A DNA stretch of 9,476 nt from 1XD8-76 sp051880335 (lineage in GTDB: Bacteria; Bacillota; Clostridia; Lachnospirales; Lachnospiraceae), in contig JBJENT010000190.1 in assembly GCA_051880335.1 (NCBI GenBank), positions 1 to 9,476 on the forward strand. The letters run 5' to 3'. A program made the translations under genes and the position numbers. Shown piece after piece: positions 1-5,894 of this stretch (the stretch's first letter is position 1; each line of letters starts with the position of its first letter). Below the pieces are notes generated by a model. It did not search any database. It saw only the letters and a list, made by a program, of their open reading frames with translations, and was not told the DNA's origin.

Positions 1-110
1 TAGATTCCCCCATAGACTGCTCTGCCCAGATGTTCGATAAAAGATCCGTAGATTCTATCATCAATCTTTGCAATACTGTTTTCCCGGCTTACCCTTATTT
101 TTGCCTTCAA
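1..110 (-). CDS. GH51 alpha-L-arabinofuranosidase, N-terminal fragment (cut by window edge)
   Basis: Translating the minus strand from a TTG at 110-108 gives 36 residues that continue off the left edge. They start MKAKIRVSRENS and include IYGSFIEHLGRAVYGGI at residues 20-36. That block is the conserved N-terminal signature of intracellular GH51 alpha-L-arabinofuranosidases, which remove terminal alpha-L-arabinofuranose from arabinan, arabinoxylan and their oligosaccharides. No signal peptide is present, so a cytoplasmic enzyme is expected. TTG is chosen because a GGAGGG ribosome site at 124-119 lies 8 bases upstream, and an in-frame stop at 116-114 excludes any earlier start. The gene begins 18 bases after the MalG-type permease stop, so it is the last visible gene of the arabinoside operon. 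The catalytic acid/base and nucleophile glutamates lie outside the window. The family call is made from the signature alone; the length of the gene cannot be judged. Confidence 0.85.
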   Translation of the reverse strand, partial: MKAKIRVSRENSIAKIDDRIYGSFIEHLGRAVYGGI

Positions 111-118
111 ATTTCATT

Positions 119-124
119 CCCTCC
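119..124 (-). promoter_or_regulatory. Ribosome binding site deciding the TTG start of the GH51 gene
   Basis: The minus strand reads GGAGGG from 124 to 119. The TTG at 110-108 is 8 bases away, which is ideal. The only nearby ATG (117-115) is one base from the site and in a different frame that stops after 18 codons, so TTG is the better start. Confidence 0.75.
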
Positions 125-128
125 AAAT

Positions 129-989
129 TTAGTTTTTCATGCCGGTCATTACAATACCTTCGATAAAATACTTCTGCCCAATCAGATAGAATATGATACC
201 CGGTATAAAGGACATACAGGTAGCACACATGATTCCGGACCAGTCACTCTTTAAGGAGCCCTTGAACTGGCTCAGTCCGATGGCAATGGTGAATTTGTCC
301 GTTGAATTGATATACACGATCTGCTGTAAAAGATCATTCCAGATTCCGATAAATAAAAGTAGCGCAACTACGATCATAGCCGGTTTGATGGCCGGTATGA
401 TGATTTTAAATAAAATGGTAAATCTGCCTGCCCCGTCAATAGTTGCAGCCTCATCCAGTTCCTTCGGGATTGTCGAAACAAACTGACGGATCAGGAAAAT
501 GCTGAATGCACCACCACCGCAGAAATAAGGCAGGATCAGCGGCAGATAGCTGTTGGAAAGATGGAATATTTTTGTCCACATAACATACAACGGAATCAGT
601 GTTACCATAGTGGGTAGAAGCATGGAACCGATACATAAGGTAAACAGTAGCTTTTTGCCTGGGAATCGCAGCCTCGCAAAGGCATATCCCCCCAAAGTCG
701 CTGTAGCCGTCCCCCCGATAACAGCCGGCACGATGATAGTCATCGTATTCTTAAGATATCGTAAAAAGGGGAAATATTCCAGTGTATTTTTATAATTGGA
801 AAACAGCCAGTGCTTCGGGAAAAAAGAAGGCGGCCACACAAACAGCTCTGCGTTGTTCATCAGACTGGAACGGAAGATCCACCAGATGGGAAGCATCACA
901 ATAGCTGCCAGCAGGATTACGATGAGCAGGCTGGTTATTCCTATGATCTTATTTTTACGTCTTTTGCTCTGCATTTTATTTTTTGCCAC
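129..989 (-). CDS. Carbohydrate ABC transporter permease, MalG/AraQ type
   Basis: This 286-residue integral membrane protein is one half of the transmembrane channel of a CUT1-type sugar importer. A basic N-terminus (KNKMQSKRRKNK) is followed by a first membrane segment at about residues 15-40. About five more hydrophobic segments follow. The cytoplasmic EAA loop, EAATIDGAG at residues 180-188 with following I-P-A, is the site that docks to the ATPase. The C-terminus QKYFIEGIVMTGMKN is the usual MalG-type ending. The start is GTG at 989-987, sharing one G with the TAG stop of the upstream permease (TAGTG), with a GGAGGT site 8 bases upstream inside the end of that gene. This implies translational coupling and equal stoichiometry. 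The substrate is inferred from the neighbouring arabinofuranosidases, not from the permease itself. No ATPase gene is seen in the operon. Confidence 0.93.
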   Translation of the reverse strand: MAKNKMQSKRRKNKIIGITSLLIVILLAAIVMLPIWWIFRSSLMNNAELFVWPPSFFPKHWLFSNYKNTLEYFPFLRYLKNTMTIIVPAVIGGTATATLGGYAFARLRFPGKKLLFTLCIGSMLLPTMVTLIPLYVMWTKIFHLSNSYLPLILPYFCGGGAFSIFLIRQFVSTIPKELDEAATIDGAGRFTILFKIIIPAIKPAMIVVALLLFIGIWNDLLQQIVYINSTDKFTIAIGLSQFKGSLKSDWSGIMCATCMSFIPGIIFYLIGQKYFIEGIVMTGMKN

Positions 990-1903
990 TACTCATCACC
1001 TCCCTCATAAAATACCCACTGCTTGCTGGTTGCAAAGAGCAGTAATGTAAAGGCACCGATCAGGATAAATAATACAAAACTGATGGCGCATGCATAACTC
1101 AGTTTTCCGTTTCTAAACGCGTATAAATAAATCAGATACGAGATGAAACAGGACGAATTGCCCGGTCCCCCGTTGGTAAGTGCCAGTGCCGGTGTTACCA
1201 CCTGAAGGTTGGTGATCAGGGACATCAGCAGGTTATAAAAGATGATCGGTGTCATACATGGCACGGTAACATTCCAGAATCTCTGCCATCCGTTGGCGCC
1301 ATCGATTTCCGCTGCTTCATGATACACTCTGGGCACGTTCTGAAGTCCTGCCAGGAATATGACGATCAGGTTTCCCGACAGCCAGACCGCAATCAGGGCC
1401 AGGGACGGGAGAACCATTTTCTCCGATCCGATAAACATGACTTTCTGAATACCAAATTTGCTTAATATATAATTGAACAACCCGAAATTCGTTTCATACA
1501 GCCAGCTCCACCCCAGATATACTGCCATAGCCGGTAATACATAGGGCAGATAAAAGACTGCACGGAAGAATCCCCGGGCAGGAATTTTCTGATTTAAAAG
1601 AAGCGCCACAAACAAAGACCATATAATGCTTCCAAACACTGCCATGACTGCAAAGATAACGGTTGCCTTGATAGAATCCCCAAAATAAGGGTCTGATGTA
1701 AATAATTTCACATAATTCCGGAATCCTGTAAATTTCGGAATTCCTACACCTTCCCACTTGAACAGACTAAGGGCAAACACTGCAATCAGAGGTACATATG
1801 TCAAAAAGATCAATCCTATAATGGAAGGGAACATGCAGATATACGCTGTAATGCTCTCATTCCTGCGCATTTTATTTTTATTCTTCCTTTTCTTTGAAGC
1901 CAT
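989..1903 (-). CDS. Carbohydrate ABC transporter permease, MalF/UgpA type
   Basis: This 304-residue inner-membrane protein pairs with the MalG-type permease to form the channel of a CUT1 sugar importer. A lysine/arginine-rich cytoplasmic start (ASKKRKNKNKMRR) precedes six predicted membrane segments, roughly residues 20-48, 79-104, 113-136, 164-187, 217-240 and 268-291. The EAA loop EAAEIDGANGWQRFW at residues 196-210, ending in V-P, is the ATPase coupling helix. NGGPGNSS at 244-251 is also typical of MalF-type subunits. The ATG at 1903 is preferred over an in-frame upstream ATG at 1939, because a perfect GGAGGT site (1918-1913) lies 9 bases before 1903. The upstream ATG also falls inside the intergenic hairpin. 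It follows the binding-protein gene by 120 bases and overlaps the next permease by one base. Confidence 0.94.
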   Translation of the reverse strand: MASKKRKNKNKMRRNESITAYICMFPSIIGLIFLTYVPLIAVFALSLFKWEGVGIPKFTGFRNYVKLFTSDPYFGDSIKATVIFAVMAVFGSIIWSLFVALLLNQKIPARGFFRAVFYLPYVLPAMAVYLGWSWLYETNFGLFNYILSKFGIQKVMFIGSEKMVLPSLALIAVWLSGNLIVIFLAGLQNVPRVYHEAAEIDGANGWQRFWNVTVPCMTPIIFYNLLMSLITNLQVVTPALALTNGGPGNSSCFISYLIYLYAFRNGKLSYACAISFVLFILIGAFTLLLFATSKQWVFYEGGDE

Positions 1904-1927
1904 AAAAACTGAACCTCCGTATAAAGA

Positions 1928-1957
1928 GGGCACCTGCAACTGTGTGCGCAGGTGCCC
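1928..1957 (-). terminator. GC-rich intergenic hairpin between binding-protein and permease genes (leaky terminator or mRNA stabiliser)
   Basis: A perfect 10-base inverted repeat, GGGCACCTGC at 1928-1937 and GCAGGTGCCC at 1948-1957, encloses a 10-base loop. On the transcribed minus strand it is followed only by TCTTTAT, not a full U-tract. It sits about 65 bases after the binding-protein stop and just before the permease ribosome site. That fits partial termination, or protection of the upstream mRNA from 3' exonucleases, giving more binding protein than permease. A weaker 7-base inverted repeat (CAAGTAC/GTACTTG, 1993-1999 and 2015-2021) lies just upstream of it in the transcript. Confidence 0.75.
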
Positions 1958-2023
1958 AATTAAGTACTAACCTATATGATTTGTCTTTCCATCAAGTACC
2001 AACTACTATTACTCGTACTTGTA

Positions 2024-3418
2024 TTATTCATCTTTCAAAATAGCATCCAGAGCATCATAACCATCTGCGATAGCATCTGCTGCTGTTGCTTCACCAGTCC
2101 ATACCGGGCCGAGAACGGAACGCAGATAAGTAATAAACTCATTGGTATGTGGTGTGTAATACCAGCAGGTAGACTGTGCTTTATCCATAGCGTAATCTAC
2201 AACCGCTGCTTTATACTCATCATATTCCGGGAAATTCGGGTTGTCTACCCATTTATGTGTAAGTGTTTCATCCGTATAGTATTCTTCCAGGATCGGCATC
2301 CAGATACCGGTTGCGATCAGGCTGTCCCAGCTGTTTTCTTCCTGCATATACCATTTGATAAAGTCCATAGCTTCTGCCTGATGTTTGGACTGGCTGAATA
2401 CTACCTGTGGACCACCTGTACAGATGGTAACTTCTTTTTCCATATATGGAAGACGAGCTACACCATAGTTTAAGCCTTCTTCCTCTCTGGCTGTAGCCAG
2501 GCAGGTTCCTACATTCCATGCGCCGCCGGTTGCCATTGCTACAGTTCCTGTTGCGATAGAACGCTGAATACCGTTATCTTCCAGACCTGCGTTATATGGC
2601 ATTACATGATCTACCAGATAAAGATCTGCTACTTTCTGAATGGATTCTACTGCTTTTGGATCGTTGATGGTACATTCTTTGCCATCTGCGCTGAACCAGC
2701 TTGCGCCATTGGAAAGTGCCCATACTTCCAACTGCCATGTCCAGTTATCTACTACGCAGCCATACTGTACGATATTGTTTTCATCAAAGTCAGCAGATGT
2801 TGCATTGTTTCCGTTTGCATCCAGAGTTAAAAGTTTTGCTGTCTGTACAAATTCATCCCAGCTCATAGGTTCTGTTGCGGATGGGTAATCCAGACCTGCT
2901 GCATCAAACATATCTTTGTTGTAGTAAAGAAGCAGAATTTCGTTTGCTGCGGAGAATGCCACCGGCTTTCCTTCGCTCTTGAAAGTGATGCAGTCAAGAG
3001 GCTGGGAATCAGCACCGGCATACATGTCGGAAATATCTGCCAGCAATCCTTTGTCAGCGAAATCCAGAACGCCTGCTTCACTCATAATACCACAATCCGG
3101 CAGTTCTTCTGCAGTTGCCATAGTGTTTAACTTGGTTACATATTCCTCACTTGGAATAGCCATAACTTCTACTTCTACTCCGGGGTTCTCTGCATGATAA
3201 CGGTCTGCTACTTCCTGTACGCTGGCCGCCTCATCCGGTGTTCCCCAATAAGAATAGGTGATCTTTACAACATCGCCTGATTCTGCTGTATCTCCGGATT
3301 CCTGTGAAGCTGCTTCGTCTGCCGGAGCGGTACTTTCTGCTGTGCTGCTTCCGCATGCGGTCAAACCTGCCAACATGCCGATGCATAATACGGTTGCTAA
3401 TAATTTTCTGTGTTTCAT
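2024..3418 (-). CDS. Extracellular sugar-binding lipoprotein of the ABC importer (SBP family 1)
   Basis: This 464-residue protein is the substrate receptor of the importer. Its N-terminus is a lipoprotein signal: basic MKHRK, a hydrophobic stretch, then the lipobox LTAC with the lipidated cysteine at residue 22. A flexible Ser/Ala/Glu/Asp-rich linker follows to about residue 50. The mature domain starts VVKITYSYWGTPDEA and continues as a typical MalE-like fold (for example VADRYHAENPGVEVEV and the AMDFIKWYMQEE segment). The protein is anchored outside the membrane and delivers oligosaccharide to the two permeases encoded downstream. A GGGAGG site at 3430-3425 lies 6 bases from the ATG. It follows the GH127 gene by 101 bases of AT-rich DNA in which I see no convincing terminator, so co-transcription is likely. 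Arabino-oligosaccharide specificity is inferred from the operon. Confidence 0.93.
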   Translation of the reverse strand: MKHRKLLATVLCIGMLAGLTACGSSTAESTAPADEAASQESGDTAESGDVVKITYSYWGTPDEAASVQEVADRYHAENPGVEVEVMAIPSEEYVTKLNTMATAEELPDCGIMSEAGVLDFADKGLLADISDMYAGADSQPLDCITFKSEGKPVAFSAANEILLLYYNKDMFDAAGLDYPSATEPMSWDEFVQTAKLLTLDANGNNATSADFDENNIVQYGCVVDNWTWQLEVWALSNGASWFSADGKECTINDPKAVESIQKVADLYLVDHVMPYNAGLEDNGIQRSIATGTVAMATGGAWNVGTCLATAREEEGLNYGVARLPYMEKEVTICTGGPQVVFSQSKHQAEAMDFIKWYMQEENSWDSLIATGIWMPILEEYYTDETLTHKWVDNPNFPEYDEYKAAVVDYAMDKAQSTCWYYTPHTNEFITYLRSVLGPVWTGEATAADAIADGYDALDAILKDE

Positions 3419-3519
3419 CGTTAACCTCCCATTTTGATTAAAAAATATATTCTATATAAAGCCCCTTCCTGTTGCTAATATATCAAAAAAGTAACAAAAC
3501 TGTTTTCTGTGTCATAAAA

Positions 3520-5454
3520 TCACAGTACTGCGTTGACCCATACAGTCATCTCCCCATTTTCCCGGTTGCCCCATAGACAGTAGGGAACTGCCTTGCTTTC
3601 ACATTCTTCCATCTGGAAATCCGGCTCTCCATACAGTTTTTCCACACCGGAATGTAAGCGTTTACTCTTAAACCTTAGTACCGGCAGATCCCCCGGCAGG
3701 TTATTTTTTTCCTGCTGTACTTCCACCTGCTCCTTCGGGTCCACATAAATGTTGGACAACAGCCTGCCATTATCTGTTTCTTCCAGACAGTATACATAAG
3801 GACCATAGCTCAGGGCAATCCGTCCGATGTCGCTTCTGACATTTTCATTGGCAGTCAGCCAACAGGGTTTTACCTCTCCCTGCATTTCCAGGGTTTGGTG
3901 TCCATCTTTGGAAACCGCCACAACAGCATACCCTTTTTCCAATGCCGGTGTGATCGGTTTCCCATCCATGGTAAAGGTAATCTTCCGGAAATACCCCGGA
4001 ATCCGGATTCGGATCACGAATGGGGATTCTACCTTGGCATCGATATCAAATACAACTTTTCCTTTTTTGACCGGGTCTGCTTTCATGCCAAGCTGCAAAC
4101 TTCCTCTGGGAATTTCCGTGTTCAAAGTAGACGAAATAAATTGATTTATGTAGATTCCTTTTTCATCCTGTGCGTAAATATACTGTCCAATCGATGCCAG
4201 GGTTCTGGCAATGTTGGGTGGACAGCATGCACAGGCAAACCAGGGCTGTCTCACCGGTTTTACATGCTGCATGGAAGTTCCCGGAATACAGTTATCCGGC
4301 CAGACTTCCAGGGGATTCACATAAAAGTACCTGTCCCCTTCTGCAGAAATTCCGGCTAACACGGTATTATGCAATGCTTTTTCCACCACATCATAATACT
4401 CTGCTTCTCCGGTAAGTACATTCATCCTCTGGCCAAACATCATCAGGCCTACGGACGCGCAGCTTTCACAATACATTCTGTCATTAGGAAGATCGTAGTC
4501 GGTGGTAAAACGTTCCAGATATCCGGAAGAACCGATTCCGCCGGTAATGTACATTCTTTTTCCGGTAACACTGTTCCACAGCACCTTGCAGGCTTCCGCC
4601 ATTTCCTCATCCTGACATTCTCTGGCGATATCTGCCATGGCGGAGTACATATAAACCGCTCTGACTGCATGCCCCTCGGCACTGGTCTGTTTGACCGGCA
4701 CATCATGACTTTGTGCGTACCGTTCGTCATAATCCACAAATTCGGGGAAAATACGTCTTTTTCCGGGAGCCCGCATTTCTTTCATCAGGTAATTGGGTTT
4801 TTCCCCTCTTACCTTAATAAAGTGTTCTGCCATGTTCAGGTATTTCTCTTCGCCGGTGGTCCGGTAAAGCTTCACCAGTGCCAGTTCGATCTCCTGATGC
4901 CCCGGATAGCCCTCCAGGCCGCCTTCTCCAAATACCTGGCAGATCAGATCTGCCATTTTACATGCAATCTGCAAAAGTGCCTTTTTCCCAGTTGCATTAT
5001 AATAGGCAATTGCTGCCTCAATCAGATGGCCTGCACCATACAGTTCATGTCCTTCCGCAAGATTTTTCCACTTCTCTTCCGGATAGGAAAGGGTGAAATA
5101 GGTATTCAGATATCCGTCCGGCTGCTGGGCTCTTCCGATCAGTTCAATGAGTTCATCTGCGATGGATTCAAACTGTTTTGCTCTTCCCGATGCCAGACAG
5201 TAGGCTACGGTTTCCAACCATTTGTAGGCATCTGTATCACAGAAAATCGCTCCCTGATGTTTCCCCTGCTTTTCTCCTGCTGCTTTTCGGAAGTTATCCA
5301 CTACATAGGACTTTTCCGCATCTTCCAATTTGTCATTCAATGCTCTCCACTGATAATCCAGCAGCTTCTCTGCGACGATATCGGTATAATGTCCTATCAG
5401 TTCATCTGTAATAACGATGTTTTGCAAACGTGGCGTTGTAATTTTATGTTTCAT
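3520..5454 (-). CDS. GH127 beta-L-arabinofuranosidase, zinc/cysteine-dependent (HypBA1-like)
   Basis: This 644-residue cytoplasmic enzyme lacks a signal peptide. It matches the layout of GH127 (formerly DUF1680), whose type member is Bifidobacterium longum HypBA1, about 658 residues: an alpha/alpha-barrel followed by beta-sandwich domains. The unusual active site is intact. HypBA1 uses Cys417 as nucleophile and Glu338, Cys340, Cys417 and Cys418 as zinc ligands. Here E330 and C332 sit in YCESCAS, and C410 and C411 in ACACCPPN, with nearly the same spacing. E314 in GYLERF aligns by the same offset with the proposed acid/base Glu322. The known reaction releases L-arabinose from terminal beta-L-arabinofuranosides, such as beta-1,2-linked arabinobiose. 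Some GH127 members cleave other sugars, including aceric acid in rhamnogalacturonan II. The gene is first in the operon; an AGAGG ribosome site (5464-5460) precedes the ATG. Family call firm, exact substrate inferred. Confidence 0.93.
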   Translation of the reverse strand: MKHKITTPRLQNIVITDELIGHYTDIVAEKLLDYQWRALNDKLEDAEKSYVVDNFRKAAGEKQGKHQGAIFCDTDAYKWLETVAYCLASGRAKQFESIADELIELIGRAQQPDGYLNTYFTLSYPEEKWKNLAEGHELYGAGHLIEAAIAYYNATGKKALLQIACKMADLICQVFGEGGLEGYPGHQEIELALVKLYRTTGEEKYLNMAEHFIKVRGEKPNYLMKEMRAPGKRRIFPEFVDYDERYAQSHDVPVKQTSAEGHAVRAVYMYSAMADIARECQDEEMAEACKVLWNSVTGKRMYITGGIGSSGYLERFTTDYDLPNDRMYCESCASVGLMMFGQRMNVLTGEAEYYDVVEKALHNTVLAGISAEGDRYFYVNPLEVWPDNCIPGTSMQHVKPVRQPWFACACCPPNIARTLASIGQYIYAQDEKGIYINQFISSTLNTEIPRGSLQLGMKADPVKKGKVVFDIDAKVESPFVIRIRIPGYFRKITFTMDGKPITPALEKGYAVVAVSKDGHQTLEMQGEVKPCWLTANENVRSDIGRIALSYGPYVYCLEETDNGRLLSNIYVDPKEQVEVQQEKNNLPGDLPVLRFKSKRLHSGVEKLYGEPDFQMEECESKAVPYCLWGNRENGEMTVWVNAVL

Positions 5455-5496
5455 GATAACCTCTTTTGCTTTTCATACCTTTCTATTATTTCATGC

Positions 5497-5612
5497 ATTT
5501 GTTTCATACACTTGCTGCATGCTTTTTTCATTCATTTGTTTTATCTGCTTTTTTTATTTATTTGTTTTGTATTTTTTCATTTATTTATTTTATATGCTTG
5601 GTTCATTTATTT
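5497..5612 (-). repeat. Degenerate AAAYAAAT repeats in the A-rich leader of the GH127 operon
   Basis: Read on the minus strand, the leader has five copies of AAACAAAT or AAATAAAT (at 5612-5605, 5590-5583, 5567-5560, 5541-5534 and 5504-5497), spaced 22, 23, 26 and 37 bases apart. Most continue into ATGAAAAAA or ATAAAAAAAGCA. The region is almost free of pairing potential. It may keep the leader open for ribosome loading, or simply be AT-rich drift; the spacing is irregular at the gene-proximal end. Confidence 0.5.
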
Positions 5613-5618
5613 AGTATA
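5613..5618 (-). promoter_or_regulatory. Possible second -10 element (TATACT) overlapping operator 1
   Basis: The minus strand reads TATACT at 5618-5613, close to the TATAAT consensus, and overlaps operator 1. The best -35 candidates at 16-18 bases spacing are poor (AGTACA or AAGTAC). It is therefore either a weak second promoter for the GH127 operon or chance in AT-rich DNA. Confidence 0.35.
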
Positions 5619-5628
5619 ACGTTTTCCC
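5615..5628. promoter_or_regulatory. LacI-family operator 1 (TATAACGTTTTCCC)
   Basis: One of three 14-base sites sharing the core AACGTTTTC with a central CG. It lies about 60-75 bases downstream of the predicted GH127 transcription start. Its CG centre is 53 bases from that of operator 2, close to five helical turns. This is suitable for cooperative binding or looping, or for a transcription roadblock. Confidence 0.65.
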
Positions 5629-5667
5629 ATTTTATGTACTTTTTTCATCATTTTTGTCTGTTTTTGG

Positions 5668-5681
5668 TTAAACGTTTTCTC
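5668..5681. promoter_or_regulatory. LacI-family operator 2 (TTAAACGTTTTCTC)
   Basis: This site includes the perfect palindrome AAAACGTTTT minus one base and shares 12 of 14 bases with operator 3. It lies immediately downstream of the predicted GH127 start site (-10 at 5699-5694), roughly +6 to +20. That is a classic position for repression by blocking promoter clearance. Confidence 0.75.
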
Positions 5682-5693
5682 TTTATATTTGTA

Positions 5694-5722
5694 ACTATAG
5701 ACCATAATTTTTCATTTGTAAA
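5694..5722 (-). promoter_or_regulatory. Sigma-A-like promoter of the GH127-transporter operon
   Basis: On the minus strand, TTTACA (5722-5717) and TATAGT (5699-5694) each match five of six consensus bases and are separated by exactly 17 bases. The predicted start near 5687 gives a leader of about 230 bases and places operator 2 just past the start site. Confidence 0.75.
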
Positions 5723-5753
5723 GCATTTTTTTAACAAATTTATAAAATTCTGC

Positions 5754-5782
5754 TTGTTTTATTTTAGGAAAACGTTTAATAT
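5754..5782 (+). promoter_or_regulatory. Sigma-A-like promoter of the lacI-type gene, with operator in its spacer
   Basis: TTGTTT (5754-5759) and TAATAT (5777-5782) are separated by exactly 17 bases. Operator 3 lies within the spacer and touches the -10, so repressor and RNA polymerase could not bind together. This suggests autorepression. The predicted start near 5789 gives a leader of about 105 bases, most of it the 22-base repeat array. Confidence 0.7.
5766..5779. promoter_or_regulatory. LacI-family operator 3 (reverse complement TTAAACGTTTTCCT)
   Basis: Read on the minus strand it matches operator 2 at 12 of 14 bases and shares AACGTTTTCC with operator 1. Its CG centre is 100 bases from that of operator 2, about nine and a half turns. 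It lies between the -35 and -10 of the regulator promoter. Confidence 0.75.
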
Positions 5783-5785
5783 AGA

Positions 5786-5874
5786 ATTTGGAAATCTATG
5801 TGTTCCATTTTAGAAATATATGTATTCTTTTTTTGGAATCTATGTTTTTCTAATTTGGAAACTTATGTGTTAGA
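5786..5874 (+). repeat. Four tandem 22-base repeats in the leader of the lacI-type gene
   Basis: Four units lie end to end: 5786-5807, 5808-5829, 5831-5852 and 5853-5874, with one extra base between units 2 and 3. The approximate consensus is WTTTGGAAATCTATGT followed by KTTCYA. Units 1 and 4 agree at 18 of 22 bases, units 1 and 2 at 16 of 22. The TATG core recurs at 5797, 5819, 5841 and 5864. Units 1-3 are each an imperfect dyad, RGAA-N9-TTCY; unit 4 has lost the right arm. The array fills the space between the predicted start site and the ribosome site at 5876-5882. Function unknown. Confidence 0.75.
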
Positions 5875-5894
5875 TAAAGGAGCAGGTGTTAGAT

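Larger units (their letters stand above)
5455..5894. other. Divergent regulatory region between GH127 operon and lacI-type gene
   Basis: These 440 bases contain no credible gene. They are strongly AT-rich compared with the flanking genes. They hold, from left to right, the repetitive A-rich leader of the GH127 mRNA, operators 1 and 2, the GH127 promoter, the regulator promoter with operator 3 embedded in it, and a 22-base tandem repeat array just ahead of the regulator ribosome site. The -35 elements of the two promoters are back to back, 31 bases apart. Confidence 0.85.

Noticed and set aside
63..117. Small frame from the ATG at 117 (18 residues, minus strand)
   Set aside because: One base from the ribosome site, stops at once, and overlaps the GH51 reading frame that has clear family resemblance.
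1904..1939. Upstream ATG at 1939 as the start of the MalF-type permease
   Set aside because: It falls in the intergenic hairpin and lacks a ribosome site; the ATG at 1903 has an ideal GGAGGT 9 bases upstream.
3419..3519. Internal promoter or terminator between GH127 and the binding-protein gene
   Set aside because: Only AT-rich DNA with TATA-like words and no correctly spaced -35/-10 pair; no stem with a U-tract found.
4369..5619. A 416-codon open frame on the plus strand opposite GH127
   Set aside because: It is antisense to the well-supported GH127 gene; its translation is low-complexity Phe/Cys/His-rich sequence reflecting the opposite strand and the T-rich leader. No family resemblance.
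5615..5779. Catabolite-repression (cre) sites for CcpA instead of dedicated LacI operators
   Set aside because: All three sites share the CG centre expected of any LacI/CcpA protein, but they deviate from the cre consensus at the flanking TG/CA positions and match one another and the divergent regulator better. Dual use cannot be excluded.
5786..5874. CRISPR-like array
   Set aside because: Units abut directly with no spacers and are degenerate; it is a plain tandem repeat.
5886..5894. GTG at 5886 as the start of the regulator
   Set aside because: The AAAGGAG site is only 3 bases from it; the ATG at 5895 is better spaced and gives the family-typical MATIKEI start.
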